From positions 206,667 to 270,666 of the forward strand of contig JAQTHT010000001.1 of the NCBI GenBank assembly GCA_029433265.1: a stretch of DNA of 64,000 nt, in the 5' to 3' direction. How positions within the stretch are numbered: the stretch's first letter is position 1; each line of letters starts with the position of its first letter. Of the stretch, positions 25,153 to 34,444 are shown in pieces. This stretch comes from Leuconostocaceae bacterium ESL0958. Lineage in GTDB: Bacteria > Bacillota > Bacilli > Lactobacillales > Lactobacillaceae. The notes under the pieces were generated by a model that was given only the letters and a program-made list of their open reading frames with translations, searched no databases and was not told where the DNA came from. Made by a program: the position numbers and the translations under genes.

Positions 25153-26523
25153 TTATTGAAAGAATTGTTGATAGATGGCTCGCACAGCCCGGTCTGCGTC
25201 GGCCACTTGCAATCCGAGCATGATTGAGATTTCGGAGGCCCCCTGGTTGACCATTTGTAAGGAGATTTTGGCGTCCTTGAGGGGGCTAATAATTTCACTA
25301 AGCGTCCCGACGCGATGGCGCATACCCGTTCCGACAATCATTAACAAAGCAAAATGGGGGTGCCAAGTCAGCTGATCAGGGGCGAGCTCTGCTTGGATGT
25401 CCGCCTGCATACCATCGATTTGTGCTTGGCTCAATTGTGAACGGTCAAAGATGATGGTGAGATGATCAATCCCGGACGGCATGTGCTCATAGGAAACATG
25501 ATGCTTGGCGAGAATTTTCAGAATTTTTAGGGTAAAGCCGAGCTCCTTATTGAGGAGGTAGTGGTGGAGCGAGAGGGCACAGAAGCGTTTGGAGGCCGCA
25601 ATGCCCTTGATCGCAGGGCCTGGGGGACAATCTTTTTCTGGACCGATCCAAGTGCCGGCCGCCGCTGGCTCATTGGTATTTTTAATGATAATGGGCACCT
25701 GGCCCTGAATGGCCGGAATGATGGCTTCATCATGGAAGAGTGCGAAACCGGCATAGGATAGCTCCCGCATTTCTTCGTAGGACAGTGCTTGGATGGGTGC
25801 TGGTTGGGCTACTAAACCTGGTTTGATGGCATACAGGGAGGAAACGTCTGTAAAGTTTTCATAGCTACTGGCAGCTAATCCTTTGGCCAAAATGGAGCCA
25901 GTGATATCGGAGCCGCCTCGGGAGAAAGTAACCCGCTGGCCGTTTTCGTCATAGCCAAAGAAACCAGGGAAGACATAGCGCTCGTCTGCGTTCATCTCAC
26001 TGGCAAAAGTAGCTAGCTCTTCATAGCTGTTAGCAACTAGCTGACCATCTTGGGCAGAGTGATTGGCACGGAGGCGGAGCGCCGTCGGTTTGACAAAACG
26101 GGCGGCAAGCCCTTCCTTTTGTAAAATCGCTGCCAGTAGTTGCGCATTGGCATATTCTCCCTGAGCTGTGAAAGCGGCCCGAAGGTAGGAATAAGAAGGA
26201 TAGTGCCGCTGTGCTAAGTGATCGATTTGCTGGTCTAATTTAGCTAAAAAAGCAGGTGCCAAGTGAAAGGCCGAACCGATTGATCGGTAGCGTTCCTGAA
26301 TGGCTTCTTTAATTGTTCCGGTGGCTGCATCGGCAATGACTAAATTGGCGTATTCTGCCAGTAAATCGGTCACTTTATCCTGATGGTAGTCATCCTTACC
26401 TGGGGCGGAGGTGACGATGACCTGCCGGCTCGGATCAGCTTTGATAATCTCGATTACTTTTTGGAATTGCTGCGCATTGGCGAGAGACGAACCGCCAAAT
26501 TTGCAAACTTTAAATGCGGCCAT
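25153..26523 (-). CDS. lysC: Aspartate kinase
   Basis: 456 residues, monofunctional. First step of the aspartate pathway: phosphorylation of aspartate. Motifs KFGGSSLAN near the N-terminus, FSRGGSDITGS near residue 200, and two C-terminal ACT domains (VGTGMRHRVGT...; the second is short) for feedback control. It is the last gene of the minus-strand hom-thrB-lysC operon, 15 bp after thrB, so it probably serves threonine/methionine synthesis. The gene symbol is by function; the isozyme name is not certain. Confidence 0.92.
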   Translation of the reverse strand: MAAFKVCKFGGSSLANAQQFQKVIEIIKADPSRQVIVTSAPGKDDYHQDKVTDLLAEYANLVIADAATGTIKEAIQERYRSIGSAFHLAPAFLAKLDQQIDHLAQRHYPSYSYLRAAFTAQGEYANAQLLAAILQKEGLAARFVKPTALRLRANHSAQDGQLVANSYEELATFASEMNADERYVFPGFFGYDENGQRVTFSRGGSDITGSILAKGLAASSYENFTDVSSLYAIKPGLVAQPAPIQALSYEEMRELSYAGFALFHDEAIIPAIQGQVPIIIKNTNEPAAAGTWIGPEKDCPPGPAIKGIAASKRFCALSLHHYLLNKELGFTLKILKILAKHHVSYEHMPSGIDHLTIIFDRSQLSQAQIDGMQADIQAELAPDQLTWHPHFALLMIVGTGMRHRVGTLSEIISPLKDAKISLQMVNQGASEISIMLGLQVADADRAVRAIYQQFFQ

Positions 26524-26538
26524 GAAATACGATACCTC

Positions 26539-27411
26539 CTATTCAGTCTTGACTTGGTATCCTGCTGTGTCAATCTGCAAGATTTGGATGTTGGCATCCG
26601 GATCATTTTCTTTTAGTAGCTCCGCCAGTGCCTGGGCATCCAGCAATGGTAGCAAGGTAATGCTCGTAGGACCGGCACCCGATAAATACGTCCCATAGAA
26701 GCCTTGGTTGTGGGCGAGGTCCCGAATGAGGGCAAAGTCAGGGGCTAAGGGTTGGCGGTAGGGTTCGTGGAGGCAGTCGCTTTCGACTAACTGTTGAAAG
26801 CCCCTTTGGTCCTGTTGGAAACAGGCGGCAACCAGCGCAGCTAAGTTTTGGCTGGCTTGGACGGCCGTCTGATAGGGCAGCTCTTTCGGTAAGGCGGCCC
26901 GGGCAGCGGCCGTGGAGAGTGTTTGCTGAGGGATGACCGTTAAGGCGACTAAGTCACCAGGAAGCGGGAGGCTGCTTTGGCTGAGCCTCTGTTGATGCTG
27001 GGTTGTTAGCTGTAGGCCACCAAAAATCGCTGGGGCCACATTATCGGGGTGGCCTTCCAGTGCTGTCGCTTCGGCTAAGAGTTCTGCTTTGGTAAAATCG
27101 CTGCCAGCTAGTTGATGGCCCAAAATGAGCCCCGCCACAATCGCTTGTGCGGAAGAACCAAGCCCCCGAGCAAGGGGCACGTCACTGGTGACGCCTAGGT
27201 GCTGGGCGGGTAGGTCAGCCACGGTCAATGCACTTTTGACAATCAAATTGTCGGCATCGTTTGGCACGGTCGGCCCATAGGGATGATCCACCAGCCAGTG
27301 TTCGCTGGGACCGAGCACAGTGACTGTCAAGGGAAGGGTAAGGGCCAGGCCCAGACTATCAAAGCCGGGGCCGAGGTTGGCGGAACTAGCGGGTACGGTA
27401 ATCGTCATCAT
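26539..27411 (-). CDS. thrB: Homoserine kinase
   Basis: 290 residues, GHMP kinase, converts homoserine to O-phosphohomoserine. The start motif VPASSANLGPGFDSLGLAL and the phosphate loop PLARGLGSSAQAIVAGL are both present, with the C-terminal GAGPT. The ATG at 27411 (or 27408) is favoured because AAAAGGAG lies upstream; the coding region then overlaps the end of hom by 26 bp, implying translational coupling. Confidence 0.95.
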   Translation of the reverse strand: MMTITVPASSANLGPGFDSLGLALTLPLTVTVLGPSEHWLVDHPYGPTVPNDADNLIVKSALTVADLPAQHLGVTSDVPLARGLGSSAQAIVAGLILGHQLAGSDFTKAELLAEATALEGHPDNVAPAIFGGLQLTTQHQQRLSQSSLPLPGDLVALTVIPQQTLSTAAARAALPKELPYQTAVQASQNLAALVAACFQQDQRGFQQLVESDCLHEPYRQPLAPDFALIRDLAHNQGFYGTYLSGAGPTSITLLPLLDAQALAELLKENDPDANIQILQIDTAGYQVKTE

Positions 27412-28624
27412 CGAGCAAAAACTCCTTTTCAAATACGATCTGGGATTGGTCAAGGGCCTGAAAGGCAGCCCGCTCCTCGGTCGTGAGGGGAATGGTTAAC
27501 ACTAGCGTGCGTCCTTGGTCTGGCAGGGGAACTATTTTTTGCACCAGTTTTTCTAACGTTGCGGGCAAGAACCAATGGTCGCCCGTTTTGTAAAACAGAC
27601 AATAGGCTTGCTTGTCCTTGGCTGTAACTGACCAAGCAGACTGTGGCAACCGCCTAGTCTGAGGGCGATTCGTTAAAATCGTGAGGATGTCAGCTAATAC
27701 CGCCTGGGCCGTTGGACGAGCGCCAGCACCAGGACCGTAGTAGATGGCTTGGCCTAGGTTCCGACTGTTGACTAAAATAGCGTTATTTTCATTAGCGACG
27801 TGGGCCAGCAACTGATCATTCAAGAGAACGCAAGGGGCCACGGTAATGGCGAGTGCTTGCGCCGCTGTCTTTTGGATTTTAAACAGGGGTTTGATCTGGC
27901 CACCTGCTGCTTGCACAGCTGCCTGGTCTGCAGCCGTGACGGAGCGGATGCCGGTTCGGTCAATGTCAGTTAAGCTGGGACTGAAGCCAAAGCACTCTTC
28001 GGTTAAAATGATCGCTTTATAGGCGGCGTCTAGTCCGTCCAGGTCGTTGCTGGGATCGGCTTCTGCAAAGCCAAGCGTCTGAGCTTGCTGGAGGGCCGCG
28101 GAAAAGGACTGCCCAGCAGTGGCCATTTGCGTCAAAATAAAATTGCTTGTGCCATTGACGATGCCCACGAGCCCAGTCACGGTATCAGTGGCATAGTATT
28201 GATCTAGGGTGCTGATAATCGGAATGCCTGCTGCAACGGCTGCCTCGTACTTGAGGGGCTGTCCTGCCCGACTGGCCAATGCTTTTAGAGCGGGCCCGTG
28301 GCTGGCCAACAGCTCTTTGTTGGCAGTAACGACAGCCTTACCAGCCTGTAAGGCCTGCTCAATGACTGTCTTGGCTGGGCTGCTACCACCGGCTACTTCT
28401 ACGACCAAGTCAATATCAGGCGCAGTTAAATCGGCTGGATCCGTTGTGAGTTGAATTGTAGCGGGCAGGGCTGGCCTCTTTTTCGTCAAAGAGGAGACCA
28501 GGGCTGTTTTAACCCGGACGGGTTGGCCGATGCGGGCTTCCAGGTTGTCTGCTTGTTCTGCTAGTAAAGTTACTAAGCCTTGGCCGACCGTGCCAAGGCC
28601 AAAGAGGCCAATATGGATGGTCAT
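27386..28624 (-). CDS. hom: Homoserine dehydrogenase
   Basis: 412 residues. NAD(P)-dependent reduction of aspartate semialdehyde to homoserine. It has the N-terminal Rossmann motif GLFGLGTVGQGL, NGTSNFILTQM, GFAEADPSNDLDGLDAAYK and a C-terminal region consistent with an ACT domain. The start was set at ATG 28624 behind AAAGGGAAA. First gene of the minus-strand operon, divergent from thrC. Confidence 0.95.
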   Translation of the reverse strand: MTIHIGLFGLGTVGQGLVTLLAEQADNLEARIGQPVRVKTALVSSLTKKRPALPATIQLTTDPADLTAPDIDLVVEVAGGSSPAKTVIEQALQAGKAVVTANKELLASHGPALKALASRAGQPLKYEAAVAAGIPIISTLDQYYATDTVTGLVGIVNGTSNFILTQMATAGQSFSAALQQAQTLGFAEADPSNDLDGLDAAYKAIILTEECFGFSPSLTDIDRTGIRSVTAADQAAVQAAGGQIKPLFKIQKTAAQALAITVAPCVLLNDQLLAHVANENNAILVNSRNLGQAIYYGPGAGARPTAQAVLADILTILTNRPQTRRLPQSAWSVTAKDKQAYCLFYKTGDHWFLPATLEKLVQKIVPLPDQGRTLVLTIPLTTEERAAFQALDQSQIVFEKEFLLDDDDYRTR

Positions 28625-28697
28625 GGATTTCCCTTTCATTTTATGAGTTTTTCTTAAGCGTTAATTTACCATTTTCATCGGCAAAAGCCAAACAATT

Positions 28698-28706
28698 TGT
28701 TATAAT
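28698..28706 (+). promoter_or_regulatory. Extended -10 promoter of thrC-asd
   Basis: TGTTATAAT, 36 bp before the thrC ATG. The 118-bp space between hom and thrC holds divergent promoters; no repeat or operator was evident there. Confidence 0.6.
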
Positions 28707-28742
28707 AAATGAAAAATTAGTGAGAAATAAAGGAGAGAGGGC

Positions 28743-30224
28743 ATGCAGTACGTATCGACAAGAGGTGCTAGTGAGCGAGTAACAGCAGCGCAAGCCATTT
28801 TACGGGGGCTAGCCTCAGACGGAGGCCTCTTTGTTCCTACCGAATGGCCCCAGCTCGATTGGTCCTGGTCGGCTTTAGCCCAGATGAACTACCAAACACT
28901 GGCTGCGCGTATTTTTGCTGCCTTTCTGCCTGATTTTTCTCAGGAGGAAATTCAAGGGGTGGTAACGGCTGCCTACGGGGACCAGTGGACGAATCAAGCC
29001 ATCGTACCCCTCCATTCAATTGGCAATCAGCACTATCTCGAACTCTTTCACGGCCCAACGTTGGCATTCAAGGATATCGCCCTGCAAGCCTTACCTCATT
29101 TGGTATCGCTGGCGGCCAAAAAAACTGGCAGTACCCAAGATGTGGCCATTCTAACAGCCACTTCGGGAGATACTGGAACGGCCGCTATGGCTGGCTTTGC
29201 TGATGTTGCTGGGACAGAAATTACGGTCCTTTACCCCAAAGCGGGCATCTCAGACATCCAACGACAGCAGATGGTGACAGAGCGGGCCAAGAATGCCCAT
29301 GTCATTGGGGTCGAGGGTAACTTTGATCAAGCACAGCGGGCGGTCAAAGCGTTACTGGGCGATTCTGCTTTTGCTGATGTGTTGCGGCAAGAAAATCTGC
29401 GCCTCTCATCGGCCAATTCAATTAATATTGGCCGGCTGATTCCTCAAATTGTCTATTACTTTTACGGTTATGGGCAACTGATTCAGCAGGGGCAAGTGGC
29501 ACCCGGCCAAGCCATCAATATCTTAGTACCGACGGGTAACTTTGGGAACATGTTGGCGGCTTACTATGCTAAGCAAATTGGTCTCCCGGTAGCTAACTTT
29601 CAGGTGGCATCTAACGAAAACCACGTGTTAACGGACTTTTTTGCAACGGGCTGCTATGACCGCAGACGTGATTTTGTTGTCACAAACGCGCCCGCCATGG
29701 ATATCCTGGTTTCCTCGAATTTAGAGCGCTTACTCTATTTTACGGCTGACAGAAATCCGCAAACTGTCCAGTCTGCCATGCAAGACTTAGCCGCAACTGG
29801 TTCGTATCAAGTGGATGCGAGGGTCAAAGCAAACCTAGCGGACTTTCGGGCTAGTTGGGCTAGCCAGGAAGCGGTACTCGCACAAATTCGGACAACTTTC
29901 GAGACGAGCGGCTATCTAATCGACCCCCATACAGCGGTTGCAGCGGCTGGCTATGTGGCAGAAGGGCGGCCGACGTTGATTGCGGCCACCGCCAGTCCTT
30001 ATAAGTTTCCACAGACTGTGCTCAAGGCCCTTGGGTTGCCAGTACAGACTGGACCGGCAGCGCTGACTGCCTTATCCCAAGCAACGGGCACGGCGGTACC
30101 AACACAGTTAGCTAATTTGTTTGAAGAGCCCGTGCGCCACCAGCAGGTGGTGGCCCCCAATGCAATTGGGCAGGCGGTTGCCGCCGCATTCCAGCACGAC
30201 GAATCAAAGGAAGAAAAATCATGA
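28743..30224 (+). CDS. thrC: Threonine synthase
   Basis: 493 residues, PLP enzyme that converts O-phosphohomoserine to threonine. Lys110 in LAFKD is the expected PLP lysine. YVSTRGASERVTAAQAIL is the typical N-terminus of the long (fungal/enterobacterial-like) ThrC group, and LTATSGDTGTAAMAGF is the phosphate-binding loop. GGAGAGAGG precedes the ATG. It overlaps asd by 4 bp. Confidence 0.96.
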   Translation: MQYVSTRGASERVTAAQAILRGLASDGGLFVPTEWPQLDWSWSALAQMNYQTLAARIFAAFLPDFSQEEIQGVVTAAYGDQWTNQAIVPLHSIGNQHYLELFHGPTLAFKDIALQALPHLVSLAAKKTGSTQDVAILTATSGDTGTAAMAGFADVAGTEITVLYPKAGISDIQRQQMVTERAKNAHVIGVEGNFDQAQRAVKALLGDSAFADVLRQENLRLSSANSINIGRLIPQIVYYFYGYGQLIQQGQVAPGQAINILVPTGNFGNMLAAYYAKQIGLPVANFQVASNENHVLTDFFATGCYDRRRDFVVTNAPAMDILVSSNLERLLYFTADRNPQTVQSAMQDLAATGSYQVDARVKANLADFRASWASQEAVLAQIRTTFETSGYLIDPHTAVAAAGYVAEGRPTLIAATASPYKFPQTVLKALGLPVQTGPAALTALSQATGTAVPTQLANLFEEPVRHQQVVAPNAIGQAVAAAFQHDESKEEKS

Positions 30225-31312
30225 CAGCACCTGCCTATCACATTGCCGTCCTAGGAGCGACGGGGGCCGTTGGCCGCCGGATTCTAGCAGAACTAGAAAA
30301 AAGCAGTTTGCCAATTGGCACAGTGCATGCGCTGGCTTCTGCCCGTTCAGCAGGTCAGCGGTTGCCCTTTCAAGGAGGTTATTTAACTGTAGAAGCGGCA
30401 AGCCCAGCTTCTTTTGACGGGATTGACCTAGTCCTTGCTTCTGCTGGCGGTAGTTTATCAAAACGCTTGGCCCCAGCTGCAGTCGCCGCTGGCGCCGTCG
30501 TGGTGGATAATTCATCCTTTTGGCGAATGGATGACCGGGTCCCTTTGGTGGTGCCAGAAGTGAATCCGGCGGCCCTAACCGCCCACCAAGGCATCATTGC
30601 TAATCCAAACTGTTCAACAATTCAAATGGTCGTGGCTTTGGCCCCTATTTTGGAACAGTTTGGTCTCGAGCAGGTCATCGTGTCCACCTACCAGGCTGCT
30701 TCTGGTGCTGGGAAAGCGGCGATGGATGAAGTTTTGGCGGAAATGCAAGCTCAGTTAATGGGGGAGGACATGCATGACTATGCGGCCGTTCTCCCGGTAA
30801 AGGGGGCGGCCAAGCATTATCCGTTGGCCTTCAATCTCTTGCCACAAATTGATGTCTTTGAAGCGGAAGGCTACACACATGAAGAATATAAAATGATTCA
30901 CGAGAGTAAGAAGATTTTGTTAGGAGATCCTGATGCGACGGCCGTGAAAGTGACGGGGACTGCTGTCCGGGTGCCCGTGATGATTGGTCATGGCGAAAGT
31001 GTTTATGTGGACACTGGCAATCCGGCCGTTACGGTGGCTGCAATCCGCGAGTTATTGGCCACAGCGCCTGGTGTCGTGGTCCAGGACGATCCAGATCAAC
31101 AACTGTATCCGCAGCCAATCGAAGCTGCCGGTGAAAGGGAAACCTTTGTCGGCCGTATTCGACCTGACCTAGAAAATCCAGGAGCCTTCCATCTTTGGAT
31201 TGTGGCGGACAACCTAGTCAAAGGAGCAGCTTGGAATACCGTCCAGATTGCAGAAGAACTCGCAGCACGTGACTTGGTTCGCGTGCCGGCAGGTTCGCCT
31301 TGGCGAGCATAA
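30221..31312 (+). CDS. asd: Aspartate-semialdehyde dehydrogenase
   Basis: 363 residues. Reduces aspartyl phosphate to aspartate semialdehyde, linking LysC to Hom. The NADP loop GATGAVG is at residues 12-18 and the catalytic Cys131 in NPNCST. It starts inside the thrC stop (ATGA). With lysC, hom and thrB across the divergent promoter, the window holds a complete route from aspartate to threonine. Confidence 0.95.
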   Translation: MTAPAYHIAVLGATGAVGRRILAELEKSSLPIGTVHALASARSAGQRLPFQGGYLTVEAASPASFDGIDLVLASAGGSLSKRLAPAAVAAGAVVVDNSSFWRMDDRVPLVVPEVNPAALTAHQGIIANPNCSTIQMVVALAPILEQFGLEQVIVSTYQAASGAGKAAMDEVLAEMQAQLMGEDMHDYAAVLPVKGAAKHYPLAFNLLPQIDVFEAEGYTHEEYKMIHESKKILLGDPDATAVKVTGTAVRVPVMIGHGESVYVDTGNPAVTVAAIRELLATAPGVVVQDDPDQQLYPQPIEAAGERETFVGRIRPDLENPGAFHLWIVADNLVKGAAWNTVQIAEELAARDLVRVPAGSPWRA

Positions 31313-31341
31313 AAAAAGAGCAGCCATTGGCTGCTCTTTGC
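31311..31341. terminator. Bidirectional terminator between asd and lexA
   Basis: AAAGAGCAGCC / GGCTGCTCTTT with a 3-nt loop. The run of A on the left gives a U run for the convergent lexA transcript. Confidence 0.85.
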
Positions 31342-31346
31342 TTTGT

Positions 31347-31982
31347 CTAATAAATCGCATCCCGGTAAAGGGAAACCACTTTACCGAGGATGGTCACCTT
31401 GTCTAAGATGATGGGAGGCATGGTGTCATTTTCTGGTTGCAGACGGAAGTGGTTGCCTTCCTTGAAGAAGCGCTTGACCGTTGCCTCATTTTCTTCGTTC
31501 ATGGCGACCACGATTTCGCCATTGTCAGCGTGCTGCTGCCGGCGGACAATGACCTTATCGCCGTCCAAGATGCCGATATTGATCATGGATTCGCCGTGGA
31601 CGTGCAGCATGAAGAGGTCGCCGTCAAAGGAGGCGAGATTGTCCGGGAGGGGGAAGAAGTCAGTTGCTTCCTCCTCAATAGCCAAGATCGGTTGGCCGGC
31701 TGTTACGTCGCCCAGCAAGGGAATGCGACCAGCATTTTTGGAAATGCCGAGCAGATCAAGGCCGCTGGGACTGACTTCAATCGCCCGGGCCTTGGTCTTG
31801 CTCCCTTTTTTGATTAGATAACCCTTGTCTGTTAGTCGGCGAATATGACCGTGAATGGTTGAGGAAGAAGAGAGGTCCACCGATTCGCCGATTTCTCGGA
31901 TGGTGGGTGGATAACCATTCTCTTCCTGGTAGTTATAGATACAACGCAGGACCTGAATTTGTTTTGTTTCTGAGCTGGCCAT
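31347..31982 (-). CDS. lexA: LexA repressor
   Basis: 211 residues, SOS regulator. The winged helix (about 1-65; [24 protein letters not shown]), the self-cleavage site Ala95-Gly96 (VTAGQ), and the Ser132/Lys170 dyad (HGESM, ATVKR) are all present. The start was set at the ATG at 31982 with GAGGAG upstream. An SOS box 60-75 bp upstream implies autoregulation. It is divergent from a YneF-type gene, reminiscent of the lexA-yne region of Bacillus. Confidence 0.95.
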   Translation of the reverse strand: MASSETKQIQVLRCIYNYQEENGYPPTIREIGESVDLSSSSTIHGHIRRLTDKGYLIKKGSKTKARAIEVSPSGLDLLGISKNAGRIPLLGDVTAGQPILAIEEEATDFFPLPDNLASFDGDLFMLHVHGESMINIGILDGDKVIVRRQQHADNGEIVVAMNEENEATVKRFFKEGNHFRLQPENDTMPPIILDKVTILGKVVSLYRDAIY

Positions 31983-32042
31983 AGAATCTCTTTTTCTCCT
32001 CAATTAGCTAACTTTCAGTGTAGCGAAAATTCCGGCAGAAAG

Positions 32043-32056
32043 CAAACAAACGTTCG
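32043..32056 (-). promoter_or_regulatory. SOS box (LexA operator)
   Basis: Reads CGAACGTTTGTTTG on the minus strand, close to the Firmicutes consensus CGAACRNRYGTTYG. It lies between the divergent starts of lexA and the YneF-type gene, so it could control either or both. Confidence 0.7.
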
Positions 32057-32120
32057 TGAAGATTTCCTTAAGGCGAAGGCCTTTTCGCTTGGAAAATTGT
32101 CCAATCTCTGGCAAGCAGTA

Positions 32121-32129
32121 TGCTATAAT
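32121..32129 (+). promoter_or_regulatory. Extended -10 promoter of the YneF-type gene
   Basis: TGCTATAAT, 35 bp before the ATG at 32165. Confidence 0.6.
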
Positions 32130-32164
32130 AAATCTTAGATTTTAATTAGCCAAAGGAGTGAACC

Positions 32165-32386
32165 ATGATTGTATTAGTTGGTATTATCGCTTTGGTAGTT
32201 GGCTTGGTGGGTGGATTTTTCATGGCCCGCTTTACAATGAAGTCCTACCTGGCAAAGAACCCACCAATTTCTGAGGAAATGATGAAGTCCATGATGTTGT
32301 CCATGGGTCAGAAGCCTTCTCAAAAGAAGTTGAACCAGATGATGAGCCAGATGAAGGCCCAAAGTCAAAAGGCAGCCAAAAAATAA
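32165..32386 (+). CDS. UPF0154 (YneF-like) membrane protein
   Basis: 73 residues: one N-terminal transmembrane helix (about 2-24; [18 protein letters not shown]), then [30 protein letters not shown], the UPF0154 signature. Its function is unknown. AAAGGAG precedes the ATG, and a strong terminator follows the stop. Confidence 0.92.
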   Translation: MIVLVGIIALVVGLVGGFFMARFTMKSYLAKNPPISEEMMKSMMLSMGQKPSQKKLNQMMSQMKAQSQKAAKK

Positions 32387-32400
32387 GCTGATGACATAGC

Positions 32401-32428
32401 AGACCAACGGTGAGCCGTTGGTCTTTTT
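32401..32428 (+). terminator. Intrinsic terminator after the YneF-type gene
   Basis: AGACCAACGG / CCGTTGGTCT with a TGAG loop and TTTTTGT. Confidence 0.9.
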
Positions 32429-32435
32429 GTGTGCA

Positions 32436-32463
32436 ACAAAAAACGCCCAGTGAAACTGGACGT
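32436..32463 (-). terminator. Terminator of plsC
   Basis: On the minus strand ACGTCCAGT / ACTGGGCGT plus a T run. One position is a G-U pair on the minus strand but a C-A mismatch on the plus strand, which assigns it to the minus-strand gene. Confidence 0.75.
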
Positions 32464-32485
32464 GTTGGTCGGTCAGTTGACCGCT

Positions 32486-33121
32486 TTATTTTTTGTTCGC
32501 CTTTGGATCATGGTAAACCCAGTCGGGATCGATTTCTGCATCCAAAGCTTGAAAAGCCGCTAGAATCTGTTCATTGTAGGCCTCAATCGTTTCGTCAGTC
32601 AATTTGACCTTGGGATCAATGTAAATTGGCTGGCCAAAGTTGATTGTGGTATTATTGCGTTTGAACAAATGGGAAAACTTCACAGGGCCCTGGTAAACGG
32701 CTGGTACAATCGGCTTCTTGGCTAACTTAGCGATGACAAGGGAGCCAGATTTCAGCGATTGGGAATGCCTAGAACCAGAAGGGAACATAATTAAGGAACG
32801 CTGCCCATTTTTGAGCTCGTTGATGGGGTAGCGGATGGTTTCCATGCCGACTTTCTGTCGATCAACCGGGAAGGCGCCGAGTGCTGTGATTAACTTGCGC
32901 AGGGCCCAGTGCTTAAAGAGTTCTTGCTTGGCCATGTAAATAAATTGCTTGGGGAAGGCTGCGAGGGCGTACCAAACAGGGTCCCACCAGGTCCGGTGCG
33001 GTCCGACCAGGACGTAATTCTCGTCCTTTGGGAGCCGGTCACGATTGAGATAGTTGATGCGGCCAGTAATGGGCCAAATAATCGACACGATAATCACACG
33101 AATAATATGATAGAAAAACAT
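32486..33121 (-). CDS. plsC: 1-acyl-sn-glycerol-3-phosphate acyltransferase family protein
   Basis: 211 residues. Membrane-associated phospholipid synthesis, acylating lysophosphatidate. The HX4D motif appears as GPHRTWWDPVW (residues near 39) and the second motif as FPSGSRHS, in place of the common FPEGTRS. The N-terminus carries one hydrophobic segment. A GAAAGGAAAG site lies before the ATG. Acyl donor and exact substrate are not visible. Confidence 0.88.
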   Translation of the reverse strand: MFFYHIIRVIIVSIIWPITGRINYLNRDRLPKDENYVLVGPHRTWWDPVWYALAAFPKQFIYMAKQELFKHWALRKLITALGAFPVDRQKVGMETIRYPINELKNGQRSLIMFPSGSRHSQSLKSGSLVIAKLAKKPIVPAVYQGPVKFSHLFKRNNTTINFGQPIYIDPKVKLTDETIEAYNEQILAAFQALDAEIDPDWVYHDPKANKK

Positions 33122-33185
33122 GAACTTTCCTTTCTAAAAATAGCGGGAACTGTTTAATTTTACTGGGAAAAAAGGACAAAGGCAA

Positions 33186-33962
33186 ATGGAAGAGCAAGTA
33201 TTAGCGCCAGGCGAGCGGATTGACCGCCTGCCTTCACAAGATATCCGGATTATTCAAAACCCTGACATGTTCTCCTATTCCTTGGATGCTGTGCTGTTGG
33301 CCCACTTTGCCAACCCCCGGGGACGGGGGAAAGGCCTGGCCGTTGATTTGGGGGCTGGTACCGGGGCCATTGGGCTTTTTTATGCCGCCAAGGTGGTTGG
33401 CCCTGTCCGCTTGGTCGAAATCCAAGCGGATTTAGCGGCCATGGCAAAACGGTCTGTGGCCCTCAATGGCCTAAGCGACCGGGTCCAGGTGCAGCACCAA
33501 GCGATGCAGGACGTCTTTGACACAATTCGACCTGGTTCCGCCGAGGTCGTACTAGCCAATCCGCCTTATTTTCCGGTCACGGCAGCAACCAAACAAAATC
33601 AGGACCGGCACTATCAGTTGGCCCGACACGAAGTGGCGGTGGACTTACCAACATTAGCCCAGGTTGCGAATAAGTTATTAAAAAATAACGGGAAATTCTT
33701 CCTGGTGCACCGGCCGGACCGCCTGGATGAAATCATGACCGCCTTGGCCGCCCGTAAGCTCCAGGTTAAGCGGCTACAATTTGTCTACGGGAAGGCAGAT
33801 AAGCCAGCGAACATGGTCTTAGTGGAAGCGATTAAGGCCGGGAAAGCAGGCGGCTTACAGGTGCTGCCCGCTATTGTGGCTTATGATGCCAACAATCAAT
33901 ACACTAAGCAAGTGCAGGATATTCTATACGGAGCGAAATGGACAATCAAGCAGAACCGGTAA
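33186..33962 (+). CDS. TrmN6/YabB-like tRNA1(Val) adenine-N6 methyltransferase
   Basis: 258 residues, class I SAM methyltransferase. VDLGAGTGAIGL (residues ~56-67) binds SAM and LANPPYF (~122) is the N6-adenine methylation motif. This pattern and the following GIY-YIG gene reproduce the Bacillus yabB-yazA pair. It overlaps that gene by 25 bp. Confidence 0.88.
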   Translation: MEEQVLAPGERIDRLPSQDIRIIQNPDMFSYSLDAVLLAHFANPRGRGKGLAVDLGAGTGAIGLFYAAKVVGPVRLVEIQADLAAMAKRSVALNGLSDRVQVQHQAMQDVFDTIRPGSAEVVLANPPYFPVTAATKQNQDRHYQLARHEVAVDLPTLAQVANKLLKNNGKFFLVHRPDRLDEIMTALAARKLQVKRLQFVYGKADKPANMVLVEAIKAGKAGGLQVLPAIVAYDANNQYTKQVQDILYGAKWTIKQNR

Positions 33963-34264
33963 CAAGTAAAGGGAAAAGTTACGACTTTTACGTGCTCTAT
34001 ACGGCGGACGGCTACTTTTATGGCGGCTATTCGGATAACGCCGAACGTCGTTTTGTTAAACATCAACAGGGCCAGGGGGCAAAATTTACTAAGGTGAAAA
34101 GCCGCCATCCCTTGCAGTTGATTTATGTACAAAGTTTTACCAGTAAGCACGATGCCATGTCGGCGGAGGCTAAGTTTAAACGACTGACTCGCCCACAAAA
34201 AGAGGCCTTTTTGTTAGCTGCCGGAGTGGCTGGCCAGATTTGGCAATCAAACGGTGGTGAGTAG
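33938..34264 (+). CDS. GIY-YIG nuclease superfamily protein (YazA-like)
   Basis: 108 residues with a single GIY-YIG fold: YDFYVLYTADGYFYGGYSDNAERRFVKH, then SRHPLQLIYVQSF and AEAKFKRLTRPQKEAFL. Members of this small group are thought to act in DNA repair or recombination but are poorly characterised. The start lies inside the upstream methyltransferase gene, implying coupling. Confidence 0.88.
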   Translation: MDNQAEPVTSKGKSYDFYVLYTADGYFYGGYSDNAERRFVKHQQGQGAKFTKVKSRHPLQLIYVQSFTSKHDAMSAEAKFKRLTRPQKEAFLLAAGVAGQIWQSNGGE

Positions 34265-34306
34265 GGACATGTTCAACTAAAAACCAGTAGAACTGCAGAA
34301 AAAGGC

Positions 34307-34335
34307 TTGTGCTGCGGCCCTTTGTCTAGTAAACT
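34307..34335 (+). promoter_or_regulatory. Promoter of rpsB-tsf
   Basis: TTGTGC (34307-34312), 17 bp, TAAACT (34330-34335). Expected start near 34342. Confidence 0.65.
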
Positions 34336-34341
34336 AATAGC

Positions 34342-34444
34342 TGTTGTGTAACGCAACGAATACACACGGTAAATGAGAATGCATTGGTGCACTTGTTGTC
34401 ATGCAAACCACGAATTTACCGGAGGAATAACCAGGAGGCCAAAC
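34342..34444 (+). promoter_or_regulatory. Structured leader of rpsB
   Basis: About 103 nt untranslated. GGTAAAT and ATTTACC pair at the base (about 34368-34422) and an inner helix TGCAT/ATGCA is visible. The base stem lies just before the ribosome site CAGGAGG. A ribosomal-protein autoregulatory leader (S2) is plausible; no named RNA family was recognised. Confidence 0.45.
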
